Source: JBGSUZ01 sp043770095
Lineage (GTDB): Bacteria; Bacillota; Clostridia; Peptostreptococcales; Acidaminobacteraceae
Assembly (NCBI GenBank): GCA_043770095.1
Contig: JAYVIR010000065.1
Coordinates: 38,444 to 102,443, forward strand
Direction: 5' to 3'
DNA: 64,000 bases
Both the position numbers and the translations under genes were made by a program. How positions within the stretch are numbered: position 1 is the stretch's first letter; each line of letters starts with the position of its first letter. Under the pieces are notes generated by a model. That model was not told where the DNA came from. It ran no database searches and saw only the letters and a list, made by a program, of their open reading frames with translations. Of this stretch, positions 17,916 to 26,512 are shown piece by piece.

Positions 17916-18405
17916 TCAATCAAAAGCTTCTAAAAAAGGAAGTAAAGCCGTTCCAATCGATGAAGACGCTCTTCATCTGATTGCAATGGGACCTGAGCAC
18001 CTTGACCGCATTACGGAAATGGAAAAATATTGTTTTAAAGATGCTTGGAGCCGACATTCCTTTGAAGAGGAGCTGTCGAATAAATTGGCATTTTATCATT
18101 TGTTTACAGATGGGAATACGATCATCGGCTATTGTGGTATTTGGATGGTTGTCGATGAAGGGCATATTACCAATATCGGCATTGACCCCGCCTATCAAGG
18201 TCATAGCTACGGTGAAAAAATGATGCGACTTGTGATGGATTGGGCAAAAAAACGAGAAATTTGTCGGTTAACCCTCGAAGTTAGGGTATCTAATGAAATA
18301 GCAATTTATTTGTATGAAAAACTTGGATTTACATCGGCAGGCATTAGGCCAGAATATTATGAAGACACCGGGGAAGATGCTTGCATTATGTGGATTGAAC
18401 TCTAA
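17893..18405 (+). CDS. rimI: RimI-like ribosomal protein alanine N-acetyltransferase
   Basis: This is a GNAT acetyltransferase of 170 residues. The acceptor and acetyl-CoA motifs are visible as GHITNIGIDPAYQGHSYGEKMM and LEVRVSNEIAIYLYEKLGF. RimI acetylates the N-terminus of ribosomal protein S18, and the gene usually sits with tsaE and tsaB. ATG 17893 has GGAG seven bases upstream, inside tsaB, giving a 23-base overlap. An extra N-terminal stretch of about 25 basic/polar residues precedes the GNAT fold, so ATG 17905 or later is possible. Confidence 0.9.
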   Translation: MTQNMVNNQSKASKKGSKAVPIDEDALHLIAMGPEHLDRITEMEKYCFKDAWSRHSFEEELSNKLAFYHLFTDGNTIIGYCGIWMVVDEGHITNIGIDPAYQGHSYGEKMMRLVMDWAKKREICRLTLEVRVSNEIAIYLYEKLGFTSAGIRPEYYEDTGEDACIMWIEL

Positions 18406-18426
18406 TTTAAGAGTGAGGTGAACGAT

Positions 18427-19686
18427 GTGAAAAAGCAGAAAGTAATCGTGATTGCGCTTGTTGGCGTCATCGTTTTTGGATCAACTATTTATGGTGTTAT
18501 TCAGTCTCAAAACCTTAAAGGCAATCAAGCACCCAAAAATGTCAGCGTTGGATTGGTTAAGAGAATGTCTTTGGAAGCGACTATTTTTACGACGGGTCGT
18601 ATAGTAGCAGCGGATGAGCGCAGTGTTTATTCACAGGCTCAAACAGGAAAAGTGGAACAAATTTTTGTAAAAGAAGGGCAGTCGGTTAAAAAGGACTTTA
18701 TTTTGGCGAGTCTGAGCACAACAGACTTAGATGATCAAATCAAGAATGCACGCATTCAATTGTCCATTGCCAAGGAAACTTTATCCCAGATTAAATCGGG
18801 CGGCAAAGTCAATTTTGACTTGGCGCTTAAAACGGCTCAAAAATCAGTAGCGGATGCAAACAAGACCCTGTCCGATAAAATTGCCCTCTATAACGGTGGT
18901 GCGATTAGTCTGGCAGAAAAAGAAATGGCACTGACGACTCTAGAGCGGGCGCAAATTGAACTTGAATCAAGCAAAAGAAATTATGACAATTACGGTAAGG
19001 AATCTCAAATAAAAATACAGACGCTTAGCATTCAAGTAGCCCAAAATACCTTGAATCAACTCATCAAAAATCGTGATAAACTTCAGATCAAAGCACCGAT
19101 AGATGGCGTCGTCTATAAAATGAACGTTAAAGTGGGCGATCAAATTAGTATGACATTACCAATGTTTAATCTCTCGACAACTAGCAAATTGTTGGTAGAA
19201 TCGAGCATCAGCGAGTTTGATATCGATCAAATCAGTTTAGGACAAGAAGCCATCATAAAAGGCGATGGCTTTGAAGACATTTATAAAGGCAAAATCAGCT
19301 ATATTTCGTCAGTTGCAGAAAGTGTCATCACGGGTCAATCTGCAGAAACCGTGGTTAAGATTAAAGTCGCCATTGAGGCCGAGCAAACCAAGTTCAAGCC
19401 TAATTTTTCTGCAAATTTGGAAATTAGAACTGCGGCCGTAGAAAATGCCCTTACCATTCCGTATGAGGCTATTTACACCACAAAAGAAGGTCTGAAGAAT
19501 GTCTTTGTAGTGGTTGACAATAAATTGCTCGAAAAAACTATCAAAACGGGCGTTGAAGGCGATTTGGTCATAGAAGCGCTTGGAGAGGGACTTAAGGAAG
19601 GCGATCAAGTGTTACTCAATCCTACGGAAGACAATAAAGACGGTGACGGCGTCAAAATTGTAAAAGGTGCAGGTGATCAAAAATGA
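18427..19686 (+). CDS. MacA/HlyD-like efflux adaptor protein
   Basis: This 419-residue adaptor has an N-terminal membrane anchor (VIVIALVGVIVFGSTIYG), a lipoyl-like half-motif (TGKVEQIFVKEGQSVKKDFILASL), a long coiled-coil hairpin from roughly residue 95 to 215, the second lipoyl half (KAPIDGVVYKMNVKVGDQIS) and beta-barrel domains. In Gram-positives such adaptors link the MacB-type pump to the outside. GTG 18427 has GAGG eight bases upstream and gives MKKQKVIV; the frame extends to GTG 18418. The stop overlaps the ATPase start, so it forms one operon with the next two genes. Confidence 0.9.
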   Translation: MKKQKVIVIALVGVIVFGSTIYGVIQSQNLKGNQAPKNVSVGLVKRMSLEATIFTTGRIVAADERSVYSQAQTGKVEQIFVKEGQSVKKDFILASLSTTDLDDQIKNARIQLSIAKETLSQIKSGGKVNFDLALKTAQKSVADANKTLSDKIALYNGGAISLAEKEMALTTLERAQIELESSKRNYDNYGKESQIKIQTLSIQVAQNTLNQLIKNRDKLQIKAPIDGVVYKMNVKVGDQISMTLPMFNLSTTSKLLVESSISEFDIDQISLGQEAIIKGDGFEDIYKGKISYISSVAESVITGQSAETVVKIKVAIEAEQTKFKPNFSANLEIRTAAVENALTIPYEAIYTTKEGLKNVFVVVDNKLLEKTIKTGVEGDLVIEALGEGLKEGDQVLLNPTEDNKDGDGVKIVKGAGDQK

Positions 19687-20390
19687 TTTACATTAATGAC
19701 TTGTGGAAAGTATATGACACTGGCAGCATTCAGGTGACGGCGCTTAAAAACATCACATTAACGGTAGAGCAGGGGGACTTTATAGCGATTGTAGGTGCTT
19801 CGGGTTCTGGGAAATCCACACTCATGAATATTATCGGGTGCTTGGATAAACCAACGAAGGGTAGCTACATCTTGGACGATGTGGCTACTAGCGGGATGAA
19901 CGATGATCAATTGGCGTTTGTGCGCAATAAAAAAATTGGTTTTGTATTTCAATCGTTTAATTTGCTCCCTCGTTTTAATGCCCTTCACAATGTTGAACTT
20001 CCAATGATTTATGGTAGAAAAGTGTATGCGGATCGTCATAAAAATGCGGAGAACGCACTGATTCGAGTGGGACTTGGTGACCGTATGACCCATAAACCCA
20101 ACGAACTTTCGGGCGGACAAAAACAAAGGGTGGCAATTGCCAGAGCACTTGTGAACAGTCCAGCCATTCTGCTTGCAGATGAACCGACGGGGAACCTTGA
20201 TACGGCTTCCACTCACGAAATTATGAACATCTTTAAAGAGCTCAACAACGAAGGCGTGACGATTGTAATTGTCACCCACGAGCATGATATTGCAGAAGAA
20301 ACCAAGCGCATTGTAACTTTTAGAGATGGCGAGATCATAGATGATCAAAGGTATAAAGCGATAGAGGCGCTCAATGAGGTGAGGTTATGA
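19683..20390 (+). CDS. MacB/LolD-type ABC transporter ATPase
   Basis: This 235-residue ATPase has Walker A GASGSGKST, Q-loop VFQSFNLLPRFNALHNVELP, signature LSGGQKQRVAIARAL, Walker B ILLADEPTGNLD and the H-switch VTHEHDIAE. The ASGSGKSTLMNIIGCLD start and NLLPRF are typical of the MacB/LolD group. It powers the following permease. Start and stop both overlap neighbours by four bases (ATGA). The substrate is unknown; peptides, antibiotics or lipoproteins are typical for the group. Confidence 0.93.
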   Translation: MIYINDLWKVYDTGSIQVTALKNITLTVEQGDFIAIVGASGSGKSTLMNIIGCLDKPTKGSYILDDVATSGMNDDQLAFVRNKKIGFVFQSFNLLPRFNALHNVELPMIYGRKVYADRHKNAENALIRVGLGDRMTHKPNELSGGQKQRVAIARALVNSPAILLADEPTGNLDTASTHEIMNIFKELNNEGVTIVIVTHEHDIAEETKRIVTFRDGEIIDDQRYKAIEALNEVRL

Positions 20391-21607
20391 ATCTCCTAGA
20401 GAGTATTCGAATAGCCATTGGTGCCATTTGGGTGAATAAAATGAGGTCACTTTTAACCATGCTTGGCATTATTATTGGTATTTCTTCTGTTATTACGGTT
20501 GTGGCGCTTGGCAATGGCAGTGAGGCTTTAATTGGACAAGAGTTTGCAAATTTTGGCGTGAATAGAATATACATTACCACCAATTTTAGAGAAGAGGTTA
20601 GCAGTCAAGATCAGATGACCCATCAAGATTTGAGTGCGATTGAAAGGGCTTTTGCCGATCAAATCAAGGCAGTCTCTGTTTCTGTTTCGGGCAGCGGAAA
20701 AGTGACGGTAAAGAAGAATAAAGAAAAAGTCATGGTCGTTCTCAATGGTGTTGACGATGATTACAATCAAATAGAAACGATAGAGCTGGTGCACGGTAGA
20801 TTTTTAGCAGCTTCTGATATCAAGTCTAAGCGAGCCGTTTGCGTCATCGATGAGGCGTTTGCAAGAGATATTTTTGGTAGAGGGGACGCGGTTGGCGAAA
20901 AACTGTTAGTCGAAACCAAATCCAATTATAATTTGGTGATAATTGGTGTGTATAAAGCGCCAAAATCATCGTTTAGCAATATTCCCGGGCTCACTGTTCC
21001 TAAAATGCTTCATGTACCATATTCGCTTATTGAAAAAACCAATGGCAGCGGCAATCATGTGGAAGGGATTGAAATCAACCTTGAACCTGAACAAGATGCC
21101 AATAAAATTATTGAAGACATTGTCAGTCTGCTAGAATATCGCCATAATAATGTGGGTGATAAAAAATACAGAGGCTTTAGCGCAGAAAAACAATTGGAGT
21201 CCATCAACAATGTAATGGGTGTTCTGACGGCGGTTATTGGTGCCATAGCGGCTATTTCTTTGGTGGTTGGCGGCATTGGCGTCATGAATATTATGCTCGT
21301 GTCTGTGACTGAGAGAACGCGGGAAATTGGCATTCGTAAAGCGTTAGGCGCAAGGCGCAAAGATATACTGGTTCAATTTTTGGTAGAAGCGGTTATTGTC
21401 TCTTTTACAGGCGGTGTGATTGGAACAATTTTGGGCATTATTTTTGCAACCATTATTGCCAAACTTATTAAAATTCCTGTATCGGTGGATTTGGCAACCA
21501 TTTTAATGGCGTGGCTGTTCTCGGCGGGGGTAGGCGTTTTCTTTGGCAGCTATCCAGCCAATCGTGCAGCTAAACTCGACCCTATTGAAGCATTACGGTA
21601 TGAATAA
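20387..21607 (+). CDS. MacB-like ABC transporter permease
   Basis: This 406-residue FtsX/MacB-type permease has one membrane helix at the N-terminus (MRSLLTMLGIIIGISSVITVVALG), a large extracytoplasmic domain, and three C-terminal helices around GGIGVMNIMLVSVTERTREIGIRKALGARR. That motif is diagnostic of the family. It forms a tripartite export system with the two genes before it. The system sits between rimI and tsaD, genes that are usually close together, so it may have been inserted there. Confidence 0.92.
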   Translation: MNLLESIRIAIGAIWVNKMRSLLTMLGIIIGISSVITVVALGNGSEALIGQEFANFGVNRIYITTNFREEVSSQDQMTHQDLSAIERAFADQIKAVSVSVSGSGKVTVKKNKEKVMVVLNGVDDDYNQIETIELVHGRFLAASDIKSKRAVCVIDEAFARDIFGRGDAVGEKLLVETKSNYNLVIIGVYKAPKSSFSNIPGLTVPKMLHVPYSLIEKTNGSGNHVEGIEINLEPEQDANKIIEDIVSLLEYRHNNVGDKKYRGFSAEKQLESINNVMGVLTAVIGAIAAISLVVGGIGVMNIMLVSVTERTREIGIRKALGARRKDILVQFLVEAVIVSFTGGVIGTILGIIFATIIAKLIKIPVSVDLATILMAWLFSAGVGVFFGSYPANRAAKLDPIEALRYE

Positions 21608-21746
21608 TTTTGATAAATGTTCAATTTGAATCAACTATTAAGCATTTCTTAACCGAATAAAAATAGTTTTTTAAGAAATTGCTAATAGACTGACAATGAT
21701 AGGCATGTTAAAAAATTGTCTAAATACCAAATAGGGGGCAACTAAA

Positions 21747-22466
21747 ATGGAAACGAGAGATTATGCAGTAGATCCAAACAACAAGCCAAAACCGCAAAAC
21801 CAATTTCAAAGAGCAATGAACATCATCGTGTCACCAATGAGCGTTATAGAGGACATCAAATTAAAGCCCAACTTTTTATTACCTTTGGGATTGATTGTTT
21901 TAGTGGGCATTATTTCTACCTTGTTAACAAAAGATCTTGCAGCGCAGTTGGTTGACATCACTTATGCCAATGCCAAAATGACACCAGATCAAATTGCGGC
22001 GACTAAAGAAGCGACTAGCGGACTTATGAGTGCGATGATGTACATTGGGATTATATTGATGCCGCTGATTCCGCTTATAAAAGGTTGTGTTTCTCACTTG
22101 CTGTCAATTCTCTTCGGTGGTGAAGGTACTTTTGCAGAGACTGTGTCATTGATGGTCAACGCTTATTTGATTCAAATGTTAGGAACGGTAATTGCCCTTC
22201 CTATTATGCTGATTACAAATAATGGCGCTTTCGGGTTTTCGCCTGCGCTATTATTGCCAATCGCTAAGTTTGGCACACCAATCTATTCAACACTTGCCGC
22301 ACTTAATTTGTTTGCAATCTGGTACTTAGTCGTTTCGATTATGGGCGTCAAAAAAATACACAACGTAGCAACCTGGAAAGCGGCATTGATAGTCCTTTTG
22401 CCATTTGTTTTAATGACGGGCTTTACTTGGATTGGAGTACTCATGGGCGCGCCTTCAGGATTGTAA
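21747..22466 (+). CDS. Yip1-domain membrane protein
   Basis: This 239-residue protein has a polar N-terminus and five hydrophobic segments (FLLPLGLIVLVGIISTLLT; MMYIGIILMPLIPLIKG; AYLIQMLGTVIALPIMLI; and two more). The layout and the MNIIVSPMSVIEDIKLKPN start match Yip1-family proteins common beside MacB-type exporters in Firmicutes. ATG 21747 follows GGGGGC. Its function is unknown; association with the exporter upstream is suggested only by position. A perfect hairpin lies just after its stop. Confidence 0.8.
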   Translation: METRDYAVDPNNKPKPQNQFQRAMNIIVSPMSVIEDIKLKPNFLLPLGLIVLVGIISTLLTKDLAAQLVDITYANAKMTPDQIAATKEATSGLMSAMMYIGIILMPLIPLIKGCVSHLLSILFGGEGTFAETVSLMVNAYLIQMLGTVIALPIMLITNNGAFGFSPALLLPIAKFGTPIYSTLAALNLFAIWYLVVSIMGVKKIHNVATWKAALIVLLPFVLMTGFTWIGVLMGAPSGL

Positions 22467-22471
22467 TTGGA

Positions 22472-22498
22472 GTAAGTTGAATCTTTAATTCAACTTAC
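22472..22498 (+). repeat. Perfect GTAAGTTGAAT hairpin
   Basis: GTAAGTTGAAT (22472-22482) pairs perfectly with ATTCAACTTAC (22488-22498), with a five-base loop. No T-run follows. Similar AAGTTGAAT hairpins occur at 32985-33004 and 62816-62838, so it may be a dispersed element. It ends 26 bases before tsaD. Confidence 0.6.
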
Positions 22499-22524
22499 CA
22501 TTGGTAATTGAAAAAGGAGTCAAA

Positions 22525-23559
22525 ATGAAAGATTTAATCACATTAGCAATAGAAAGCAGTTGTGATGAGACCTCCGTAGCCATTGTTAAAAATGGACGGG
22601 AGGTCTTATCTAACGTTATTTACTCACAAATAGAAATACACGAAAAATTTGGCGGTGTTGTCCCAGAGATTGCCTCTAGAAATCATGTGGACAAAATCAG
22701 TGGCATTATTGATGAAGCTTTAAAACAATCACAAGTTGATTTTGATGGCATCGATTTCATCAGTACCACTTATGGGCCTGGTCTTGTGGGCGCTTTGTTA
22801 GTCGGCATGTCTACTGCAAAAGCGCTTGCGTATTCGCTAGACATTCCACTTGTGCCAGTGAATCATATTGAAGGACATATTTTTGCAAACTTTATTGAAT
22901 ATCCAGAATTAGAACCACCACTGCTGTGTTTAGTGGTCTCTGGCGGACATACTCACCTTGTTCACGTAAAGGACTATCAAACCTTTGAAGTCCTTGGAAG
23001 AACAAGGGACGATGCGGCAGGAGAAGCCTATGACAAGGTTGCTAGAACGCTCGGGCTAGGTTATCCCGGAGGTCCGTTAATCGATAAATTGGCAAAGCTT
23101 GGCGATCCTAAAAAAATTCCATTTCCGAGAAGTTATCTGGAAAAAGACAGCTTAGATTTTAGTTTTAGCGGTATCAAATCAGCTGTTTTAAATTACATTA
23201 ATGGTTGTCGAATGAAACAAATTGAAATTGTCGTAGAAGATGTGGCAGCGAGTTTTCAAGAAGCGGTTGTGGATGTACTTGTGGATAAGATGGCAATGGC
23301 CATTGATGTTACCGGCGCAAAACAAATTGCCTTGGCGGGTGGCGTGGCAGCCAACAGTCATCTTAGAACTAAAATGATGGAAATGGCTCAAAAGAAAAAT
23401 GTTTCTTTCCATAATCCGTCGTTGGTGCTATGTACTGACAATGCGGCTATGATAGGCTGTGTAGGGTATTACAACTATAAAGCGGGCATTTTGGCGGATC
23501 AGTATTTAAACGCCGTGCCGAACTTGAAAATTGGACAAGGCTATTCGTCACATCGATAA
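22525..23559 (+). CDS. tsaD: TsaD, tRNA N6-threonylcarbamoyltransferase
   Basis: This 344-residue protein has the TsaD metal site NHIEGHIFAN (HxEGH), the nucleotide-binding VVSGGHTHLV and the late GGVAANSHLR and CTDNAAMIGCVGYY motifs. It transfers the threonylcarbamoyl group to A37 of tRNA together with TsaB and TsaE. ATG 22525 has AAGGAG; the frame is open to TTG 22501 but the family start MKDLITLAIESSCDETS fits 22525. It is separated from tsaE-tsaB-rimI by the export system. Confidence 0.95.
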   Translation: MKDLITLAIESSCDETSVAIVKNGREVLSNVIYSQIEIHEKFGGVVPEIASRNHVDKISGIIDEALKQSQVDFDGIDFISTTYGPGLVGALLVGMSTAKALAYSLDIPLVPVNHIEGHIFANFIEYPELEPPLLCLVVSGGHTHLVHVKDYQTFEVLGRTRDDAAGEAYDKVARTLGLGYPGGPLIDKLAKLGDPKKIPFPRSYLEKDSLDFSFSGIKSAVLNYINGCRMKQIEIVVEDVAASFQEAVVDVLVDKMAMAIDVTGAKQIALAGGVAANSHLRTKMMEMAQKKNVSFHNPSLVLCTDNAAMIGCVGYYNYKAGILADQYLNAVPNLKIGQGYSSHR

Positions 23560-23643
23560 AAAACGTGACACAGATTGATAAAGTCAAACAATGAGACACA
23601 ATTGCAAGATATTCATTGGTGTGAATAAAGGCTATATTCAGAC

Positions 23644-23729
23644 AAATCCACAAAAACTGTGGAGAAACCTGTGGATATTGTGGAAAACTTCTTGAGAAGT
23701 GATAGCGCAAGACTTTCGCATGTGCATAA
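23644..23729. promoter_or_regulatory. Cluster of DnaA-box-like 9-mers
   Basis: Four copies of TGTGGATAA with one change each lie on the plus strand at 23658-23666, 23670-23678, 23679-23687 and 23721-23729. One AAATCCACA in the opposite direction is at 23644-23652. An AT-rich stretch of about 80 bases follows. It resembles a DnaA-binding cluster, but dnaA and dnaN are not in the window. Confidence 0.5.
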
Positions 23730-23810
23730 CTTTGGGGATAAAACTTATAATTTGTTAATAAGTTTTTAGTTCTAAATAATGGATGATTAAAATAATGAAT
23801 TTATTGCAAT

Positions 23811-23934
23811 AAAAAAGCATCTTGCCCCGAGTGGCATGAAAAAAGCATCCTGCCCCATATGGCATGAAAAAAGCATCCTGCCCCGTATGGCATGAAAAAA
23901 GCATCCTGCCCCAATGGCAAGATGCTTTTTCATG
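23811..23934. repeat. 28-bp tandem repeat, 3.6 near-identical units
   Basis: Units start at 23811, 23839, 23867 and 23895 with an exact 28-bp period. Each begins AAAAAAGCATC, has TGCCCC in the middle and ends GGCATG in the full copies. The first unit (AAAAAGCATCTTGCC) is complementary to the end of the array (GGCAAGATGCTTTTT, 23916-23930), so the whole array could fold as a terminator with repeats in its loop. It lies between convergent tsaD and acpP. Confidence 0.85.
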
Positions 23935-24027
23935 CTTGTATGTTTGTCATTTGAAAATGCGGGGTTGCAATAAATGCATACCCCGTTACTACATTATTTA
24001 AGGACGTCTAGGACGCCTAAACTAATC

Positions 24028-24255
24028 CTACTTTACTTTTTCGAGATAGTTAACAATTTGTGCAACCGTTTGAAGTTTTTCTGCAACGTCATCTGGAATT
24101 TCTACGTCAAATTCATCTTCAATCGTCATGATGATTTCAACCGCATCCAATGAATCTGCTTCTAAATCTTCATGCATATTTGTAGAAAGGGTGATTAAAT
24201 TAGGATTTGTAATCCCGAGTTGTTCTTCAATTATTTTCTTGATGGTTTCAAACAT
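24028..24255 (-). CDS. acpP: Acyl carrier protein
   Basis: This 75-residue acidic protein has the phosphopantetheine site in EADSLDAVEIIM (Ser of DSL) and the usual acidic helices, ending VAEKLQTVAQIVNYLEKVK. It carries growing acyl chains in fatty acid synthesis. ATG 24255 has GGAGGAGG upstream on the minus strand. It stands alone here; no fab or plsX genes are visible, so it may be a second ACP or simply a displaced acpP. Confidence 0.94.
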   Translation of the reverse strand: MFETIKKIIEEQLGITNPNLITLSTNMHEDLEADSLDAVEIIMTIEDEFDVEIPDDVAEKLQTVAQIVNYLEKVK

Positions 24256-24341
24256 TTGTATGCCTCCTCCTATTACAACTGCGTATTTTACTTAAATTAC
24301 ATTATTATTATAACGGTTAGAATGAGTTTGTCTATCTTTTT

Positions 24342-26264
24342 TTACGAATTCTCTAAAAGTAGGCTCCACTCATCGTAACAATCTTCCAAAGTGCGTTTTA
24401 GGTGCGTTAATTGTTCGTTGAGTTCTTTCATCAATTTTGAATCACTGTAGACGGCTTCTTCGCACATCATGGTCTCAATGTCTACTATTTCTAGTTCTAA
24501 GCTCTCAATGAGTTTCTCGTGATTGTTAAGACCCTGTTTCTTCTGACGCTCAGACTGTAATTTTTCTTTTTCTTTTTTGCGATCGTCTTTGAGTTGTGTC
24601 TTCGTTTTTGAGGGTTCTTCTAGAGCGTCTTCTTCAAGAAGTGCGTTAAAGGCAATTTTTTCTCTATAATAGTCATAATTGCCAAGGTATTCTGTAGCGC
24701 CCTCTGGTGAAAGATCAAATATTTTGGTGCAGATTTTGTTTAAGAAATATCGGTCATGGGAAATGGTAATAATAGTGCCATCGTAGGAGGTCAAAGCATC
24801 TTCTAAGGCCTCTTTTGAATCGATGTCAAGATGGTTGGTGGGCTCATCGAGGAGCAATAAGTTGGCTTCAGACATCATCAGTTTTAAGAGAGACATACGC
24901 CCTTTTTCGCCACCGCTGAGCTGATGGATTTTTTTAAACACATCATCTCCATGGAAAAGAAAGCCGCCAAGTAAACCACGAATTTCAGTGACATTTAATT
25001 GCGGATCTTCATCAGAAATTTCTTCTATCAATCCATTGGCTTGAGTCAGGTTAGATTGCTCCTGGTCATACATGCCGATTTCAACTTGATGACCAAGACG
25101 AACGCTGCCCGCTTGATAAGGTTCAGTGCCCATTAGCATTTTAAACAGAGTGGTCTTTCCAATACCATTAGGACCAATTAAGCCGATTCGGTCGCCACGA
25201 TAAACGCTCATGCAGAGTTGACTGAATAAATGTTTTTCACCAAATGATTTGGATAAATCTTCTGCAAAAAGAACATCTTCACCACTTTTAACACGCGTAC
25301 TAAGTTTGATTTTGGCGCGTTTGGTATATTGGACGGGTTTGTCGACCACTTCCATTTTATCAAGCTTTTTTTCTCTTGATTTTGCACGTTTGGTAAGCTT
25401 TTCAGTACCATGTCCTTTAAATCTACGAATGATTTCTTCTTGTTTGTCTATTTCTTTTTGTTGTTGCGTATAGGTTTGCAATGCAGTTTCAAAGATAATT
25501 TCTTTTTGACGCCCATAATCGCTGTAATTACCAACATAGATAGAAAGCTGCTTGTTTTCTACTTCAAAAATTTTGGTCACAATTTGATCTAAGAAGTAAC
25601 GGTCATGCGAAATAATAATTAAAGTCCCTTCATAAGACTTCAAAAAACCTTCTAGCCAAGCGCAGGCAGCAATGTCCAAATGGTTGGTAGGCTCATCTAG
25701 CAACAAAATTTCTGGATGCTTAAGCAGTAGTCGACCAATACCAATACGAGATTTTTGACCACCTGAAAGCCCTATTATAGGACGTTCAAATTCGAGTTCA
25801 GAAAAACCAAGACCTTTTAAAACACCCCGAACTTCGCTTCTAAAGCTGTAACCATTTTGACGCGAAAAAGTCTCTAGCAGATGGGAGTATTGATCTAACA
25901 AATTTTTAGGGGGTTCAAAACCCTGTTTGCCATAATCGGCAATTTGATGTTCAAGATCTCTAAGCTGTTGCTCCATGTCGAGCAATGGTCTAAAAATTTC
26001 TAGGCAATAATCATACAAAGTGACATCTTCAGAAGTGACTGGAATCTGCTCCAAATAGCCGATTTCAGAACCTTTTGCCATGAAAATAGTGCCTTGGTCA
26101 GCAGTGTATTCGCCCTTAATAATTTTAAAAAGGGTCGTTTTGCCTGCACCATTTCTTCCGATGAGACCAATTTTATCTCCTTGTGAGACTGTAAAAGTTA
26201 TATTTTCTAAAATGCTAGTAACGCCAAATGACTTACTAACTTGATTCACAGATAAGGCAATCAC
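24342..26264 (-). CDS. ABC-F family ATPase
   Basis: This protein of about 640 residues has two ABC ATPase domains and no membrane segments: Walker A GRNGAGKTT and GPNGIGKTT, signatures LSGGQKSRIGIGRLL and LSGGEKGRMSLLKLM, Walker B LLLDEPTNHLDI twice. It has the interdomain linker of ABC-F proteins and a charged C-terminal coiled coil (KDDRKKEKEKLQSERQKK). ABC-F proteins act on the ribosome in translation or antibiotic protection. The frame extends to TTG 26282, but GTG 26264 has GGAGAG upstream and gives MIALSVNQVSKSFGV, the family start. Which subfamily it belongs to cannot be told by eye. Confidence 0.93.
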   Translation of the reverse strand: MIALSVNQVSKSFGVTSILENITFTVSQGDKIGLIGRNGAGKTTLFKIIKGEYTADQGTIFMAKGSEIGYLEQIPVTSEDVTLYDYCLEIFRPLLDMEQQLRDLEHQIADYGKQGFEPPKNLLDQYSHLLETFSRQNGYSFRSEVRGVLKGLGFSELEFERPIIGLSGGQKSRIGIGRLLLKHPEILLLDEPTNHLDIAACAWLEGFLKSYEGTLIIISHDRYFLDQIVTKIFEVENKQLSIYVGNYSDYGRQKEIIFETALQTYTQQQKEIDKQEEIIRRFKGHGTEKLTKRAKSREKKLDKMEVVDKPVQYTKRAKIKLSTRVKSGEDVLFAEDLSKSFGEKHLFSQLCMSVYRGDRIGLIGPNGIGKTTLFKMLMGTEPYQAGSVRLGHQVEIGMYDQEQSNLTQANGLIEEISDEDPQLNVTEIRGLLGGFLFHGDDVFKKIHQLSGGEKGRMSLLKLMMSEANLLLLDEPTNHLDIDSKEALEDALTSYDGTIITISHDRYFLNKICTKIFDLSPEGATEYLGNYDYYREKIAFNALLEEDALEEPSKTKTQLKDDRKKEKEKLQSERQKKQGLNNHEKLIESLELEIVDIETMMCEEAVYSDSKLMKELNEQLTHLKRTLEDCYDEWSLLLENS

Positions 26265-26415
26265 AAACTTCTCTCCATTCAAACATTATTCCCAAAAAGT
26301 GGCCCATATAGGCTCTAAAGTGCTTTTATAATCATATCATAAAAATATTGTGAACGCACCAACGCAAACATGGTTAAAGGGTTAACGATTAGGGTATCAA
26401 AATAATGTGATAAAT

Positions 26416-26445
26416 TTGACAATGTAAAACAGCAAATGATATAAT
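26416..26445 (+). promoter_or_regulatory. SigA-type promoter of rex
   Basis: TTGACA (26416-26421) and TATAAT (26440-26445) are separated by 18 bases, a near-perfect vegetative promoter 68 bases before rex. Confidence 0.8.
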
Positions 26446-26512
26446 CACAACAGGTATACGTGTCTCAAATAGATAATTCAAGTACTTTATTAAACATAAT
26501 TGAGGTGAGAAA

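Larger units (their letters stand above)
23560..24027. other. tsaD-acpP convergent intergenic region
   Basis: No gene is visible. The left half holds a cluster of five DnaA-box-like 9-mers followed by AT-rich DNA. The right half holds a 28-bp tandem repeat built into a terminator-like inverted repeat. Both are listed separately. Confidence 0.7.

Noticed and set aside
19758..20348. 196-codon minus-strand frame
   Set aside because: It is antisense to the MacB-type ATPase gene, whose motifs are complete.
23811..23934. CRISPR array
   Set aside because: The units abut with no spacers and form a terminator-like structure; no cas genes are near.
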